Both the position numbers and the translations under genes were made by a program. 64,000 nucleotides of DNA from Vreelandella sulfidaeris (lineage in GTDB: Bacteria; Pseudomonadota; Gammaproteobacteria; Pseudomonadales; Halomonadaceae): assembly GCA_007182875.1 (NCBI GenBank), contig AP019514.1:3720001-3784000 (forward strand), in the 5' to 3' direction. The notes below the pieces were generated by a model. The model did no database searches, was not told where the DNA came from, and was given only the letters and a program-made list of their open reading frames with translations. Positions 39,407-52,385 of the stretch are shown here, piece by piece; positions within the stretch are counted from its first letter, which is position 1; the number at the start of each line of letters is the position of its first letter.

Positions 39407-39690
39407 TCAGCCACGAGGGATAAACAGCCCCAGCAGGGTGCGTAAAATACCGCCTACCAAAGAGCCACGCAGGAATGCCCGCAAACCGCCCCAAAGAATA
39501 AGCAGCCCGACCACTAATACGGCAATGCTGAAAAAGAATCGTTGATCCCCAGCGAACGCGTTAAGCCGTCGATAAAATCGCCGAATGCACCGAAAAAATT
39601 AGTAAAAATACCTAATAAAAACTCAACCACCACGCGGATGGCTTCGCCGATAGTTTCGCCTATTTCGTCAAAAAAACCGTTTGCCTGCAT
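39407..39690 (-). CDS. Small membrane protein, hypothetical (frameshifted)
   Basis: About 95 residues: MQANGFFDEIGETIGEAIRV, a first hydrophobic stretch FLLGIFTNFFGAFGDFI, then after a break near 39532 a second helix FSIAVLVVGLLILWGGLRAF and LRGSLVGGILRTLLGLF. No family recognised. A start at 39705 (MQPNAMQANG) is an alternative. Function unknown. Confidence 0.6.
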
Positions 39691-39896
39691 TGCGTTTGGC
39701 TGCATCGATAGTACCCAAGGCTGAGAAGGATAAGCGTGGCATTGTCGTTTAAATATGCCCACTGAGCAAAACTAAGGGACGGCCAAGATTCGCCATCTTG
39801 ATTGTTTAGCACTCCCGCTTTCAAACGACTATGCTAAAAACATAAAACGATCGTTTAAATAAACACAATCACTTAGCCACGATCCAGGTTTACATC

Positions 39897-41567
39897 ATGA
39901 CATACCACTATCCGCTTGCCGATCAACTCCAAGCCAGCACTCATCGAGTGGAAAACCAGCCCCGGCGCTGGAAAACTACAATAGCTATGCTGCAGATCGC
40001 GCGCTTCAAGAGGGCGTTAAACGTGAAAGCGGGTCTGAGGATGATGCCCCGCTCAAAACGTTTGGTCAGTGGGCAGGCTCTTCTGAGGCCATTGCCTTGG
40101 GCTTTGACGCCAACCGCTACCCACCACAACTGATGACCCATGACCGACAAGGCCACAGGGTCGATTGGGTAGAGTTTCACCCCGCCTACCATCGGCTTAT
40201 GCAAACGTCGGTGGAACATGGATTACACGCCAGCCCCTGGCGGAATCCACAACCAGGCGCCCACGTTACCCGAGCCGCCAAATACTTTTTACAGACCCAG
40301 GTAGAGGCGGCGCATGGCTGCCCGATCACGATGACATTTGCCGCTCTGCCTGCACTTCGCCACCAGCCCAACCTGCTTGAGAGCTGGGGTGACAAAATTA
40401 CCGCACCCTATTATGACCCACGCAACGTACCTGACTTCGAGAAACAGGGCGTCACCCTCGGCATGGCGATGACTGAAAAGCAGGGTGGCTCGGATGTCCG
40501 TCTTAATACCACCCGCGCCTACCCGATTGACCAAGGCGGGCCGGGAGAAGCTTTTGAGCTGGTGGGTCATAAGTGGTTTGTCTCAGCACCGATGTGCGAT
40601 GCCTTCCTGGTGCTCGCCCAGGCACCCGGCGGCTTGAGCTGTTTTTATTGCCGCGCTGGCGGCCCGACGGCAGCAAGAATCCGCTCTACATCCAGCAACT
40701 GAAACGCAAGATGGGTAACGTAGCGAACGCCTCCAGCGAGACGGAACTGCGCGGCGCCTTTGCCTGGATGATCGGTGAGGGAGGGCGCGGCGTGCGTACC
40801 ATCATCGAAATGGTGGCCATGACCCGCTACGACTGCATGATTGGCTCAGCCGCCGGAATGCGCCAAGCCACCGCCCAGGCGATTCATCACGCCTCTCATC
40901 GCCATGCCTTTGGGGCACGGCTCAGCGAGCAGCCGCTGATGCAGAACGTGCTCGCCGATCTCGCCATTGAAAGCGAAGCTGCCACCACCTTGATGCTGCG
41001 CATGGCCCGGGCCATGGATCATCAAGACAACGAGCATGAGCGCCTGCTTTCGCGGATCGCTACCCCTGTCGGCAAATACTGGATATGTAAGCGCACACCC
41101 CACCACGCCTATGAAGCAATGGAAGTGATCGGCGGCAGTGGCGTGATGGAAACGCATATGATGCCGCGCCTGTTCCGCGAGTCGCCCATCAACGCCATTT
41201 GGGAAGGCAGCGGAAATGTGCAGTGTTTGGATATCCTGCGCGCGATTGAAAAGCAGCCCGAGGTACTTGATGCCTTCTTTGCCGAAATTGCACTTTCAAA
41301 GGGCGCTAATGAACATCTTGACCGCTTTATTCACAAATTAAAGCGGGAGATGCAGGATACCAAGCGCTCCAGTACCGCGCCCGCCAACTGGCGGATAGCA
41401 TGGCCCTGGCGTTACAGGGCGCTCTGCTGGTTCAGCATGCCCCCGCTTATGTAGCCGATGCATTCTGTGCTGGTCGGCTTGCCGACCGCAGTGGTCTCAA
41501 TACAGGCACGCTACCTACTGGACTCGATTGCGCGGCGATTATTGAGCGTGCCCGGCCCGTGGAATAA
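39897..41567 (+). CDS. AidB-like acyl-CoA dehydrogenase (four frameshifts)
   Basis: Flavin acyl-CoA dehydrogenase of the AidB / isovaleryl-CoA type. The N terminus MTYHYPLADQLQASTHRVEN is followed (after breaks near 39965 and 39995) by the AidB-like region YPPQLMTHDRQGHRVDWVEF, GMAMTEKQGGSDVRLNTTRA (FAD and substrate), VGHKWFVSAPMCDAFLVLAQ and the active-site region GSGVMETHMMPRLFRESPIN, AIWEGSGNVQCLDILRAI. Other breaks lie near 40655 and 41352; the restored end is LLVQHAPAYVADAFCAGRLA to 41567. About 556 residues, the length of AidB. The exact acyl substrate is unknown; an alkylation-stress role is only by family analogy. Confidence 0.87.
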
Positions 41568-41649
41568 GCGTTCACGACCTTGGTCGGATTTCATGCTAAA
41601 ACAGATTGGGTAAAACTAATTACATTAAAAAGCTATGAACTAGTAGCAA

Positions 41650-41850
41650 CGTAATAGCGGGAGAGCTTGGCGCATCTCACGAGGATGACGCCAGCGCCGA
41701 AGGAGCAACAACCCCGGAAACTCTCAGGCAACCGGACCGCTATTACCCTCACTTTCCGAAGAGCGGCTGATGACTGCGTCACTCAGCCCACCGAGCAAGC
41801 GCGCCCAACGGGCACGTGAATCTCTCAGGTTCCATGACGGAAGGGGTACG
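41650..41850 (+). promoter_or_regulatory. Tandem glycine riboswitch upstream of the DadA-type gene
   Basis: Two glycine aptamers in tandem in the leader of the dehydrogenase at 41912. The first (about 41656-41750) has GCGGGAGAG, GCCGAAGGAGCAA, CTCTCAGGCAAC and a closing GGACCGCT. The second (about 41752-41850) has CCACCGAGCAAGC, AATCTCTCAGGT and GACGGAAGGGG. Order and spacing match the known gcvT-type element; the ribosome-binding site GGAGAG lies about 60 bp downstream. An ON switch by glycine is typical. Confidence 0.88.
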
Positions 41851-41911
41851 CCCAGCAGCAGCTACGCCGTTAGGTGGTATTCCCCGACGCTCATACAATC
41901 TGGAGAGACTC

Positions 41912-43160
41912 ATGCAACGCATTGCCGTTATCGGTGGTGGTATCACCGGCATTACCAGCGCCTACGCCCTGGCCAAACGTGGCTATCAGGTCACCGTGTT
42001 TGAAAAGCATCGTTACGCCGCCATGGAAACCTCGTTCGCCAACGGCGGCCAGCTATCGGCCTCGAATGCTGAAGTGTGGAACCACTGGCCGACGGTGATT
42101 AAAGGTCTGCGCTGGATGCTTAGAAATGACGCTCCGCTGCTGGTCAACCCCGCCCGAGCTGGCACAAGCTCAGCTGGTTTGGCGAGTTTATCGCCTCAAT
42201 CCCCCGCTACTCTGAGAACACGACCGAAACCGCACGCCTGGCCATTGCCGCCAGGGAGCACTTGTTTCAGTGGGCAAAAGACGAACAGATTAATTTCGAT
42301 TTAAAGCAGAAAGGTATCCTGCATATCTACCGCGACAAGGGCAGGCTACGACCACGCCGCCAAGGTCTCGCAACTGCTCAGCAAAGGCGGCCTGGAACGC
42401 CGGGCAGTAACCCCGACGAGATGCGCGCTATCGAGCCGACGCTGGCGGGCAATTACTACGGCGGCTTCTTTACTGAAAGCGACGCCACCGGCGATATCCA
42501 TAAGTTTACCCACGGCCTCGCTCAAGCTGCAGAGCGCCGCGGCGTAACGCTTAAATATGGTCACAGCGTGCAGGGATATCGGCGCGGATCAACAACACGC
42601 CTGGGTCACTGCCAATGTCGATACCAACAGCGAACCGGTGCGTGAAACGTTTGATAGCGTAGTGGTCTGTGCTGGGGTGGGCAGCCGCGCCCTGGCCACC
42701 AAGCTGGGTGACCGAGTCAATATCTACCCGGTGAAAGGCTACTCGATTACCGTGCAGCTCGATGATGCAGCCTCTCAGCAGGCGGCGCCCACGGTAAGCC
42801 TACTCGATGATGAAACCAAGCTGGTGACCAGCCGCCTGGGCAATGACCGCTTCCGGATCGCCGGTACCGCCGAGTTCAACGGCTTTAACCGCGATATTCG
42901 CGACAACCGTATCCGCCCGCTAATCCGCTGGGTGGAAGAGTGTTTCCCCGGCGTCAGCACCCGCCGCGTAGTGCCATGGGCAGGCCTGCGGCCAATGCTA
43001 CCTAACATGCTGCCCAAAGTCGGCCGCGGCAGAATTACCCACGGTGTTCTACAACACCGGCCACGGCCATCTGGGCTGGACACTCTCTGCGATTACCGCC
43101 GAACTGCTGGCGGATGCAGTGCAAGCGGCGGAAGAAGCATCGGCACCAGCGACCATCTAG
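41912..43160 (+). CDS. DadA-type FAD-dependent D-amino acid dehydrogenase (five or more frameshifts)
   Basis: FAD oxidoreductase of the D-amino acid dehydrogenase / glycine oxidase group. The Rossmann start MQRIAVIGGGITGITSAYAL is followed by ETSFANGGQLSASNAEVWNH (typical of DadA), FDLKQKGILHIYRDK, YYGGFFTESDATGDIHKFTH, VYPVKGYSITVQL-like IYPVKGYSITVQLDD and RVVPWAGLRPMLPNMLPKVG. Frame breaks occur near 42135, 42340, 42405, 42580 and 43045. The end TGHGHLGWTLSAITAELLAD stops at 43160, about 416 residues. The glycine riboswitch suggests that it oxidises glycine or a D-amino acid when glycine is high; substrate not provable from sequence. Confidence 0.87.
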
Positions 43161-43166
43161 TACGAC

Positions 43167-43934
43167 TCACACCGCAGGCGCTTCCAATTCCAGGAAGCGC
43201 CTTACGCGATCGGTTTTGGGGTTGACGAAAAACTCGTTGGGATGGGATTTTTCGATGATGATGCCTTTATCGAGAAAAACCACCTGATCTGAGACTGCCC
43301 GGGCGAACTCCATTTCGTGAGTCACTAGCACCATGGTGTAGCCCTCTTTTGAGAGGTCTTTGATGACCCCAAGCACTTCTCCTACCAGTTCCGGGTCGAG
43401 CGCTGAAGTAGGCTCATCGAACAGCATCACTTTGGGCTGCATGGCGAGCGCCCGGGCAATAGCTACCCGCTGTTTCTGCCCGCCCGAGAGTGTGTAGGGG
43501 TATTGCTCGCGTTTGTCGGCCATGCCGACTTTTTCGAGCAGCACCATGGCCCGCTCATCGGCCTCCGCTTTGCTTAACCCCTGCACATGGATCGGCGCTT
43601 CGGTGACATTGCGCAGCACGCTTAGGTGCGGCCAGAGATTAAACCCCTGGAACACCATGCCTAGGCGCGCCCGCATACCCGCTAGCTCGCGTCGCGACAT
43701 GGCCTTGCCGCTGTCGCTGACGCCAATGCGGTCGCCATCGATACGGATATCACCATGTTCAGGCTGCTCCAGCCAATTAATGCAGCGTAGCAAGGTAGAT
43801 TTACCCGAACCGGATGAGCCTAAAATGCTCACCACTTCGCCGGGCTGCACTTCCAGCGATACATCCCGTAGGACCTCGGTGCCATCAAAGCTTTTAGATA
43901 GTTTACGAATACTAACGGCGGCGGTCTCAGGCAT
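43167..43934 (-). CDS. Amino acid ABC transporter ATP-binding protein
   Basis: Polar amino acid ABC ATPase of the GlnQ/HisP type, uninterrupted. Walker A is [10 protein letters not shown]-loop [14 protein letters not shown], signature [19 protein letters not shown], Walker [17 protein letters not shown] and the switch His in [10 protein letters not shown] use the ATG at 43934 ([11 protein letters not shown]) because it overlaps the upstream permease stop by 8 bp; the frame is open for 11 more codons. Terminal gene of the transporter cluster. Confidence 0.93.
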   Translation of the reverse strand: MPETAAVSIRKLSKSFDGTEVLRDVSLEVQPGEVVSILGSSGSGKSTLLRCINWLEQPEHGDIRIDGDRIGVSDSGKAMSRRELAGMRARLGMVFQGFNLWPHLSVLRNVTEAPIHVQGLSKAEADERAMVLLEKVGMADKREQYPYTLSGGQKQRVAIARALAMQPKVMLFDEPTSALDPELVGEVLGVIKDLSKEGYTMVLVTHEMEFARAVSDQVVFLDKGIIIEKSHPNEFFVNPKTDRVRRFLELEAPAV

Positions 43935-44590
43935 TTTCGAATCCTCGCTTGGCGCCAAAACGGCCAATCATTTTGATAAACAGTTCTAAACCAATGCTGA
44001 TCAGCCAATAGAAGCCGATCACCACAATGAAGGCTTCCATGGGAATGAAGTAGGTACTCGACAGGCTGCTTGCCGCCGCCGTGAGTTCGCGTACGGTGAT
44101 AATCACCAAAAGGCAGTATCTTTGAGCAGGATAATTAGCTGATTGCCCAGTAAGCCGCGGGTTTTTAAAATTAGCTGGGGCAAGATAATGCGCATAAACA
44201 TCTTGGGTTGAGAAACCCCTGAGCGATGGCCGCCTCTACCTGCCCTTGCGCGAAAGTAGCGCGGCAACCACGCAGTATTTCTGCGAAGTAAGCGCCGTGA
44301 TAGATCACCAGAGCGATAATCCCCGCCGTCCAGGCGCTCATACGGATGCCTGCGCTGGGCAGGCCGTAATAGAGTAAATAGGCCAGAATCAGAAACGGCA
44401 GCATGCGCATGGCGTCAATGAAAATGCGCAGCGGGATTTTTAAACGCGGGCGCGAACCCTCTAACAAAAACACGATCCCGCTACCCAAGATAAACGCCAG
44501 CACCGCAGATAAACCAAACAGTTTTAAAGTGTTATAAAAACCGTTCAAAAACACATCGTACGATGACCAAAGAATGTCCCAATTGCTCAT
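43927..44590 (-). CDS. Amino acid ABC transporter permease 2 (two frameshifts)
   Basis: Inner-membrane permease of the His/Glu/Gln/Arg family. Starts at 44590 ([20 protein letters not shown] then [16 protein letters not shown]); the EAA-type contact loop is around [20 protein letters not shown] and [10 protein letters not shown]. Breaks near 44210 and 44110 divide it; the end reads [20 protein letters not shown]. About 222 residues. Pairs with the 44615 permease to form the channel. Confidence 0.88.
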
Positions 44591-44614
44591 AAAGGCTTCC
44601 CCGTGATGACCACG

Positions 44615-45256
44615 TTAGACGGCCAATCGGCTGGCTTTGCGCTCAACCACGCGCTGCAGCCATACCAGCAGGCTGATGATCAGCATGTATAGGGCCGCTG
44701 CGGCTAAGATCGGCGGCAAAGGGTCGTAGGTAACGGCGGAAATGCGATTGGTCACCCGCGTAAGGTCGACGACCCCGATCACCGCAATGGCGGGGCTGCC
44801 TTTAATCAGAAATGACATCTCGTTGACCAGGCCCGGCAGGCTGGTAATGGTAATTTGCGGCAACATGATGCGGCGAAAGTAGACCCATGGCGTCATGCCA
44901 ATCGCCAGCGCCGCCTCGCGCTGCTCTTTGGAGAAGTTATTAAAAGCAGAGCGCCAAATTTCGGCGTTAAAAGCGGTGGTATTCAGGGTTAAGGCAATGA
45001 TGCCGGCCACATTGCGATTAAGGTTAACGCCCATGGTCGGTGCGGTTAGAAAGATGAACAGCACCAGCGTGACCAACGGTGTTGCTCTAGCCAGGCTAAT
45101 ATAGACGCCCAGCAGTTGATGCAGAACGGGGATTTTTGCCACTCGCAACAAGGCGATCATCAACCCCAGCACCACACCGATGGCAATCGAAACACCTGAG
45201 ATCCACAGCGTTGTCCAGGCGCCCTGAATGAGCAGTCCCCATGCACTACTGTCCAT
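44615..45256 (-). CDS. Amino acid ABC transporter permease 1
   Basis: Intact permease of the same family, about 213 residues with five helices. The N terminus WGLLIQGAWTTLWISGVSIA and the EAA-like loop FNAEIWRSAFNNFSKEQREA then ALAIGMTPWVYFRRIMLPQ are typical. ATG at 45256 is used; an in-frame GTG lies two codons upstream. Between the binding-protein and the second permease gene in one operon. Confidence 0.92.
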   Translation of the reverse strand: MDSSAWGLLIQGAWTTLWISGVSIAIGVVLGLMIALLRVAKIPVLHQLLGVYISLARATPLVTLVLFIFLTAPTMGVNLNRNVAGIIALTLNTTAFNAEIWRSAFNNFSKEQREAALAIGMTPWVYFRRIMLPQITITSLPGLVNEMSFLIKGSPAIAVIGVVDLTRVTNRISAVTYDPLPPILAAAALYMLIISLLVWLQRVVERKASRLAV

Positions 45257-45320
45257 GCTCACCCCCTAATTCGCTATAGAAAATTGCCGCCCAGGCTGGG
45301 CGGCAGGCGAAGGTGATGGC

Positions 45321-46180
45321 TTACATACCAGCCATTTCGTGGAACTCTTCCACCGAGGTGATAGGGGGTTGTCGGTGGGTCGTCAAAGGACTCGCCAAAC
45401 CACTTCTCCTGCAGCTCGGCCAAGCGGCCAGAATCACGCAGATGGCTCATAAAGTCGGTGATATAGGTCAATAGTTCAGGGCTGTCCTTGGGCATCGGCC
45501 ACGCCACATAGCCAGGGCCGGAAACGGCTTGGCCCGCTTCAAATACATCAGGGCGTTCACGAATTAGGTCGTTCACCGGGACGATGGAATTGATCACATA
45601 ATCGACTCGACCATTGGCGAGATCCGCATAGATTTCCGGATAGGCCTCATACTCCATCACGTCGCCCAGCTCGCCACCGCTTTCTTCGAGCATCACTTCC
45701 AACTCGGGCAAACGCGAAAGCAGTGCACTGCCCGCCTGGACCCCCTACCGTCATGCCACTTAAGTCTTCAATGCTGTTGATACGGTCATCGCCTGCCCGC
45801 TTGATATAGAAATGCTGAGCCGAGGGCAAACGGCGGCGCGTAGTTAAACACCCGCAGGCGTTCGTCAGTCACAGAGGCGCCTGTCAGCGCCATGTCGTAT
45901 TGGCCCGATGAAACCGAGGCCAAAAGACCGGTCCAGGGTAAAATATCCTGTCGAATCTCAAAGTCAGCGTACTCCTCCAGTTCCATTTTTATATCTTCTA
46001 TAAAACCGTCGGGGTCACTGCCACTCATAAAGTTGAACGGCGCGTAATTATCTTCGGTGGCCACACTCATATAGCCACGGCTCTCTATTTCCTCCAAATC
46101 CGCAGCGGTGGTGGAAAGTGAAAGACTAAGAGCAAATGCGCCAACGCTCAACGCGGAGGCTAATGCCGTTATTTTTTCAT
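45321..46180 (-). CDS. ABC transporter substrate-binding protein, family 3 (several frameshifts)
   Basis: Periplasmic amino-acid-binding protein. The true start is ATG at 46180 after TAGGAG: MKKITALASALSVGAFALSL, a Sec signal, once one missing A is restored in the A-run; the out-of-frame extension to 46205 is not real. The mature domain has GYMSVATEDNYAPFNFMSGS, MELEEYADFEIRQD, SGQYDMALTGASVTDERLRV and AYPEIYADLANGRVDYVINS. Breaks also lie near 45825, 45735 and 45362. The end is SVEEFHEMAGM at 45321, about 286 residues. First gene of the transporter operon. Confidence 0.87.
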
Positions 46181-46276
46181 CGTTTAATACTCCTAGAGTG
46201 GACAAGCATCGCTAACCAAACGGTTACAAGCTAAAAGTGACTTCACCCTAGTTTTTATCCTCCTCTCGATTAGAGC

Positions 46277-46307
46277 CAGTTGGCGTAAAGTAAAAGGACA
46301 GTTGGCG
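46277..46307. promoter_or_regulatory. Direct repeat CAGTTGGCG x2, candidate MocR site
   Basis: CAGTTGGCG occurs at 46277-46285 and again at 46299-46307, 22 bp apart (two helical turns), in the divergent spacer between the ABC operon and the MocR gene. Direct repeats at such spacing fit MocR binding. Confidence 0.45.
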
Positions 46308-46376
46308 ATCATAAAGCTGGCACGGAAGATGCTTAGTTTTAATGGAGAAAGGGTTTATTTGAGGAGGGAAAAGTGT

Positions 46377-47861
46377 ATGACAACGCTGTGTCTTGAGGTC
46401 GACCCCAACGCTGCCACCTGCCTGCAAGAACAGCTAAGAGAAACGCTGCTGGAGGCAATACGCGTAGGCAGCTTGCCGAGTGATGATGCGCTCCCTTCCT
46501 GCCGCAAGCTTTCTCAGCAACTGGGCATTTCGCGCAACACAGTGTCTATCGTTTACGAAAAACTAGTTGAAGATGGTTATTTAATTAGTCGCCCCGTAGC
46601 GGCTATTATTTACACCCTGATTATAACGACCCGCAATCGACGCTTAATTCATCACAAACAGCGTTAACCAAAAGATAACGGAACAATAAGCGCACCAAAC
46701 TGGCACAACCGCATTATTCAGCGCCCTACTAACTACCAAGGCATTCTCAAACCAGGCAATTGGTCCGAGTACGCATACCCGTTTATTTATGGCCAGTTAG
46801 ACACCCAACTCTTTCCGTTAGCCCAATGGCGCGATGTTTCTCGGCGTTTACTAAGTTCACAGCGTGATAAACCATGGCTGCGTGACCGCATTGATCAGGA
46901 TGACCCGCTATTAATTGAACAACTGCGAAAACGTATTTTGCCACGTAGGGGAATCTTCGCTCGCTCGGAAGAGATTCTGATTACCATGGGAACGCAAAAT
47001 GCGCTCTACTTGATTGCACAACTGCTCTGCCATCGGGGCACCCGCGTAGCCTTGGAATCCCCCGGCTACCGCGAGGCAATGAATGTGTTTTCTCACCGCG
47101 GCGCGAGCCTACAATTTCAAACCGTGGACACAGACGGCATGTGTCTTGAAGGCTCACAGCAGTGCGACTACCTGTATGTCATGCCAAGCCACCAAGTACC
47201 CACCGGCGTGACGATGAGCCGCGAGCGGCGGGATGCCTTATTAGCCCAGCTGTCTCATCACGACCAAATCGTCATCGAGGATGACTACGACGCTGAAATT
47301 CACGGCGACCAGTTCGCACTGCCTGCGCTCAAAGCCAGCGCACAGAGCGCACGGATTATCTATATGGGCAGCTTATCCAAAGCGCTCTCGCCCGGGCTGC
47401 GCATGGGTTACGTAGTGGCCGACGCCGAAGTGATTGATGAGCTGCGGGCGCTGCGCCGCATGATGTACCGTCACCCTCCCGCCGCATTGCAGCATCAGTT
47501 GGCGCAGTTTATTTCTCAAGGCTATTACGAGCGCTATTTAAAGCTGCATGTGGAAGAGATTGATCGACGGAGGGATGCCATGCGGGTTGCCATTGATCAA
47601 GCGCTACCAGGCTGCCACAGCCATAGCAGCAACCGCTCCAGCGCTTTCTGGATGGAGGCCGATGCCTGCATCGATACCCAACGATTAGCTTGGCACGCCG
47701 CCCAGCGTGGCGTGCTGATTGAACCCGGCTTTCAACACTTCTTCGATGTCGCCCCGCCACGCCGTTTTTTTCCGTTTGGGGTTTGGTGCAATCGAAGGGA
47801 ACTTATCAACCCAGGCCTACAGCGCCTGGGTCTCGCCTATGATAACGCTTTAGCTACGTAG
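46377..47861 (+). CDS. MocR-family (GntR/aminotransferase) regulator (frameshifted)
   Basis: Winged-helix plus aminotransferase-like regulator. N terminus MTTLCLEVDPNAATCLQEQL, then HTH LPSCRKLSQQLGISRNTVSI and VYEKLVEDGYLISR. Breaks near 46600 and 46695 interrupt the linker; from PNWHNRIIQRPTNYQGILKP onward the effector domain is readable with ITMGTQNALYLIAQLL, VIEDDYDAEIHGDQ and the PLP lysine in MGSLSKALSPGLRMGYVV. A last break near 47770 alters the C terminus. About 495 residues. It lies divergent from the ABC operon and convergent with an aminotransferase, either of which it may control. Confidence 0.83.
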
Positions 47862-47869
47862 CCAATATC

Positions 47870-49216
47870 TTACTGAAGTGATGCGGTATAGCCTTCAAAA
47901 ACGCGCGCTAGAATTGCCAAGCCCTCCTCCACTTCCTCCGGAGTCACAATGCACGGTGGTACTACGTGAATACGGTTTTCGACAGTAAATACCAGCAGCC
48001 CTTGCTCCATTAGTAGCTGCTTGAGTTTCAGCACTTCTGTCCCAGGTAGCGGCGTTTTACGTACCGGGTCGCTCACTAACTCCAAGGCATGGAATACGCC
48101 TACACCTCGCCAATCACCAATGATGGGGTGGCACTCAGCAAGCCTTTTCAGTCCCTCCGCTAGCGGGCCGTTACCAACGTTATCGGCATTTTCTACGATG
48201 CCTTCCTCTTCCATGGCATCCAAGGTGGCCACAATGGCTGCCATTGCTAACGGATGGCCGGAGTAAGTGAGGCCCCGACAAAAAAATGATCATCGAAATA
48301 GCGTGAGATTGGCTCAGAGATAATCACGCCACCTGCCGGTACATAACCCGAGTTGACCCCCCTTGGCGAAGACAATTAGATCGGGCGCCATGTCGTAATG
48401 CTCAAAGGCGAACCAGCGTCCCGTGCGGCCGAAACCGGCCATGACTTCATCAAGAATCAGTACGATACCAAACTCGTCGGCGAGCTTTCTGACGCCCTGC
48501 AGATACGCTTTAGGAGGTAATAGCACACCTGCCGTCCCGGGAATGGTTTCCAGCAGAATGGCTGCGACTGCGTTGGCGCCTTCGCACTCAATCACCCGGC
48601 GCAAATGGGTCAGTGCACGCTCACACTCTTCTTCTTCGTCCCGCGCCCAAAACTCACTGCGATAAAGGTGGGGATTGAAGAAGTGCACGTGCCCACTGGC
48701 ATACTCGTTAGGCACCCGTCGCCAATCGCCGGTGGCGGCAATCGCTGAGCCGGTATTGCCGTGGTAGGAGCGGTAGGCGGATAGTATTTTGCTTCGCCCG
48801 GTATAAAGGCGCGCCATTCGGATGGCGTTCTCGTTGGCATCGGCCCCGCATTGGTAAAACACCTTACTAAACCCATCGGGCGCTTTGGCGATAATACGCT
48901 TGGCTGCTTCGCCCCGGGCTAAGTTGGCATGGGCTGGAGCAATCGTGCAAAGGCTGGCGGCTTGTGCTTGTATCGCGTTCACTACGCGGGGGTGTTGATG
49001 GCCGATATTGGTATTCACTAACTGACTACTAAAATCCAAATACTCACGCCCCGAGTAGTCCCATACACGACATCCTTGCGCACCCGCGATAACCATGGGG
49101 TCTAAACTGCCTTGCTGAGCCCATGAGTGAAATACATACTGACGATCCAGGCCATGCACATAGCGATTATCCGCACTGTGGCTGGTGGGATAAGAAGCGT
49201 CAAAATTGGCATTCAT
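47870..49216 (-). CDS. Class III aminotransferase (two frameshifts)
   Basis: PLP aminotransferase of the omega-amino acid group. Start at 49216 (MNANFDASYPTSHSADNRYV). Motifs: VFYQCGADANENAIRMARLY, SYHGNTGSAIAATGDWRRVP, LLETIPGTAGVLLPPKAYLQ, IVLILDEVMAGFGRTGRWFA and LIVFAKG (PLP Lys). Breaks near 48358 and 48278 split the stretch that should read VNSGYVPAGGVIISEPISRY then GGLTYSGHPLAMAAIVATLD. About 449 residues. The YQCGADANENAIRMAR and GDWRRVP motifs recall taurine or similar pyruvate transaminases, but the substrate is not certain. Convergent with the MocR gene. Confidence 0.83.
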
Positions 49217-51175
<1,959 letters not shown>

Positions 51176-51462
51176 TCTATTTACTCATCCTTGTGTAGTA
51201 GCCGTGCGGTATATGGCTGAATACAGCCACTCTAGTGTCATGCACCAGCACTGTTAGCACCCACCTCTAAGCGATTTCTCACTATCCATCGCAAGATTCC
51301 GCTTATATTTACCACCAAAACCACTTAAATGATACTGTTTATTGCTATTTGTTAACGAAATGTAAGCAACGAAACGACAAAAAATTAAAAAATTTTAGGC
51401 GTTTTGCTTAGATTGCTTTTGCCTAGTAAGGTTCCTTAGAATTAGGTTTTTATAATCAATCA
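51176..51462. other. AT-rich intergenic region
   Basis: About 290 bp, the AT-rich stretch around 51330-51450 includes runs such as AAAAAATTAAAAAATTTT. No gene recognised. It probably holds the GGDEF promoter and the 3' end of the reductase transcript. Confidence 0.4.
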
Positions 51463-52341
51463 TTAACCCCGCTGCACCAAAACACCAATGATTTCCGGCA
51501 CCGACAGCCTACTGTCTTCAATAGACGTATAGAGTGCATGCACTGCCCCTGCGACGCCACGTTCCACCCCAAGCTCATTGGTCATGGTGTGGTAGTAACC
51601 GAGATCCTTGCTGGCATTGGCCACTGTAAATTTGAAACCCGAAGGATCGTTTTCAGCAATATAAGGGCGCAACCGCTCAAGCACCACGCCACCACCGCCA
51701 CCTGCGCCCAAGACTTCCAGCAGTGCTGTATCGCTAATCCCCGCTTTACGAGAAGCCGCAGTGGCCTCGGCCAATACTGCCGAAAACCCAAGTGACACGA
51801 AGTTATGCAACAATTTAAGAGTATGCCCCGCGCCTACATCGCCCGCGTGGGCAATATTTTCCGCAAACCCCTTGCAGCAGAGGCAGCGTTTCATCGAACA
51901 GTGCCTTGGGCGCACCAACAATCAAGTTGAGCCGCCCTTCTGCGGCCTCTTTCGGCGTGCGCGTCATGGCGGCATCCATAAAGCGGCCGCCCGCTTCAGT
52001 TACTCTGGCAGCCACTTTTTCGGTTGAGCTGGGCAAGGGCGGTAGAGCAATCCACCACGACACAACCGGGCTTTAATCCATCCAAAACACCGTTGGGCTC
52101 GAACAGCACCGCTTCTACTTGAGGCGACCCCGTGACACATAGAATCACCACGTCAGCGCTTTTTTGCCACTTCGCTACCGGCACTCAGCGCGGTAGCACC
52201 GGCAGCAAGTAGGTCTTCCACCGGTTGATTACCCGGGTGTTCAAGAAAGCTGACCTGATGGCCTGCACGCAGCAGGCTGCTGGCGATGCCATGCCCCATC
52301 AAACCAACCCCGACGATGCCTACTTGGCGAACTGTTGTCAT
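51463..52341 (-). CDS. 3-Hydroxyisobutyrate dehydrogenase-family NAD(P) reductase (three frameshifts)
   Basis: Beta-hydroxyacid dehydrogenase (GlxR/GarR/MmsB-like). The Rossmann start MTTVRQVGIVGVGLMGHGIA, then DVVILCVTGSPQVEAVLFEP, VDCSTALPSSTEKVAARV (substrate loop), DAAMTRTPKEAAEGRLNLIV and the catalytic Lys in GDVGAGHTLKLLHNFVSLGF. Breaks lie near 52155, 52035 and 51865; about 293 residues joined. It begins at the ATG at 52341 behind two copies of an 18-bp unit, each containing a CGGAG Shine-Dalgarno. The substrate (tartronate semialdehyde or a hydroxyacid) is unknown; it lies at the 3' end of the amidase/TRAP cluster. Confidence 0.85.
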
Positions 52342-52349
52342 TATAATAA

Positions 52350-52385
52350 CTCCGTTCTTGGAAATAGCTCCGCTCTTGCAACTAG
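52350..52385 (-). repeat. Two 18-bp tandem repeats in the reductase leader
   Basis: Plus-strand units CTCCGTTCTTGGAAATAG and CTCCGCTCTTGCAACTAG abut each other (14 of 18 identical). On the minus strand each carries CGGAG, a Shine-Dalgarno core; the nearer copy is 9 bp from the start codon. Confidence 0.7.

Noticed and set aside
46180..46205. Substrate-binding protein start at MSTLGVLNDEKI
   Set aside because: This extension is out of frame with the natural signal peptide; MKKITALASAL from 46180 with TAGGAG is the expected start after one restored A.
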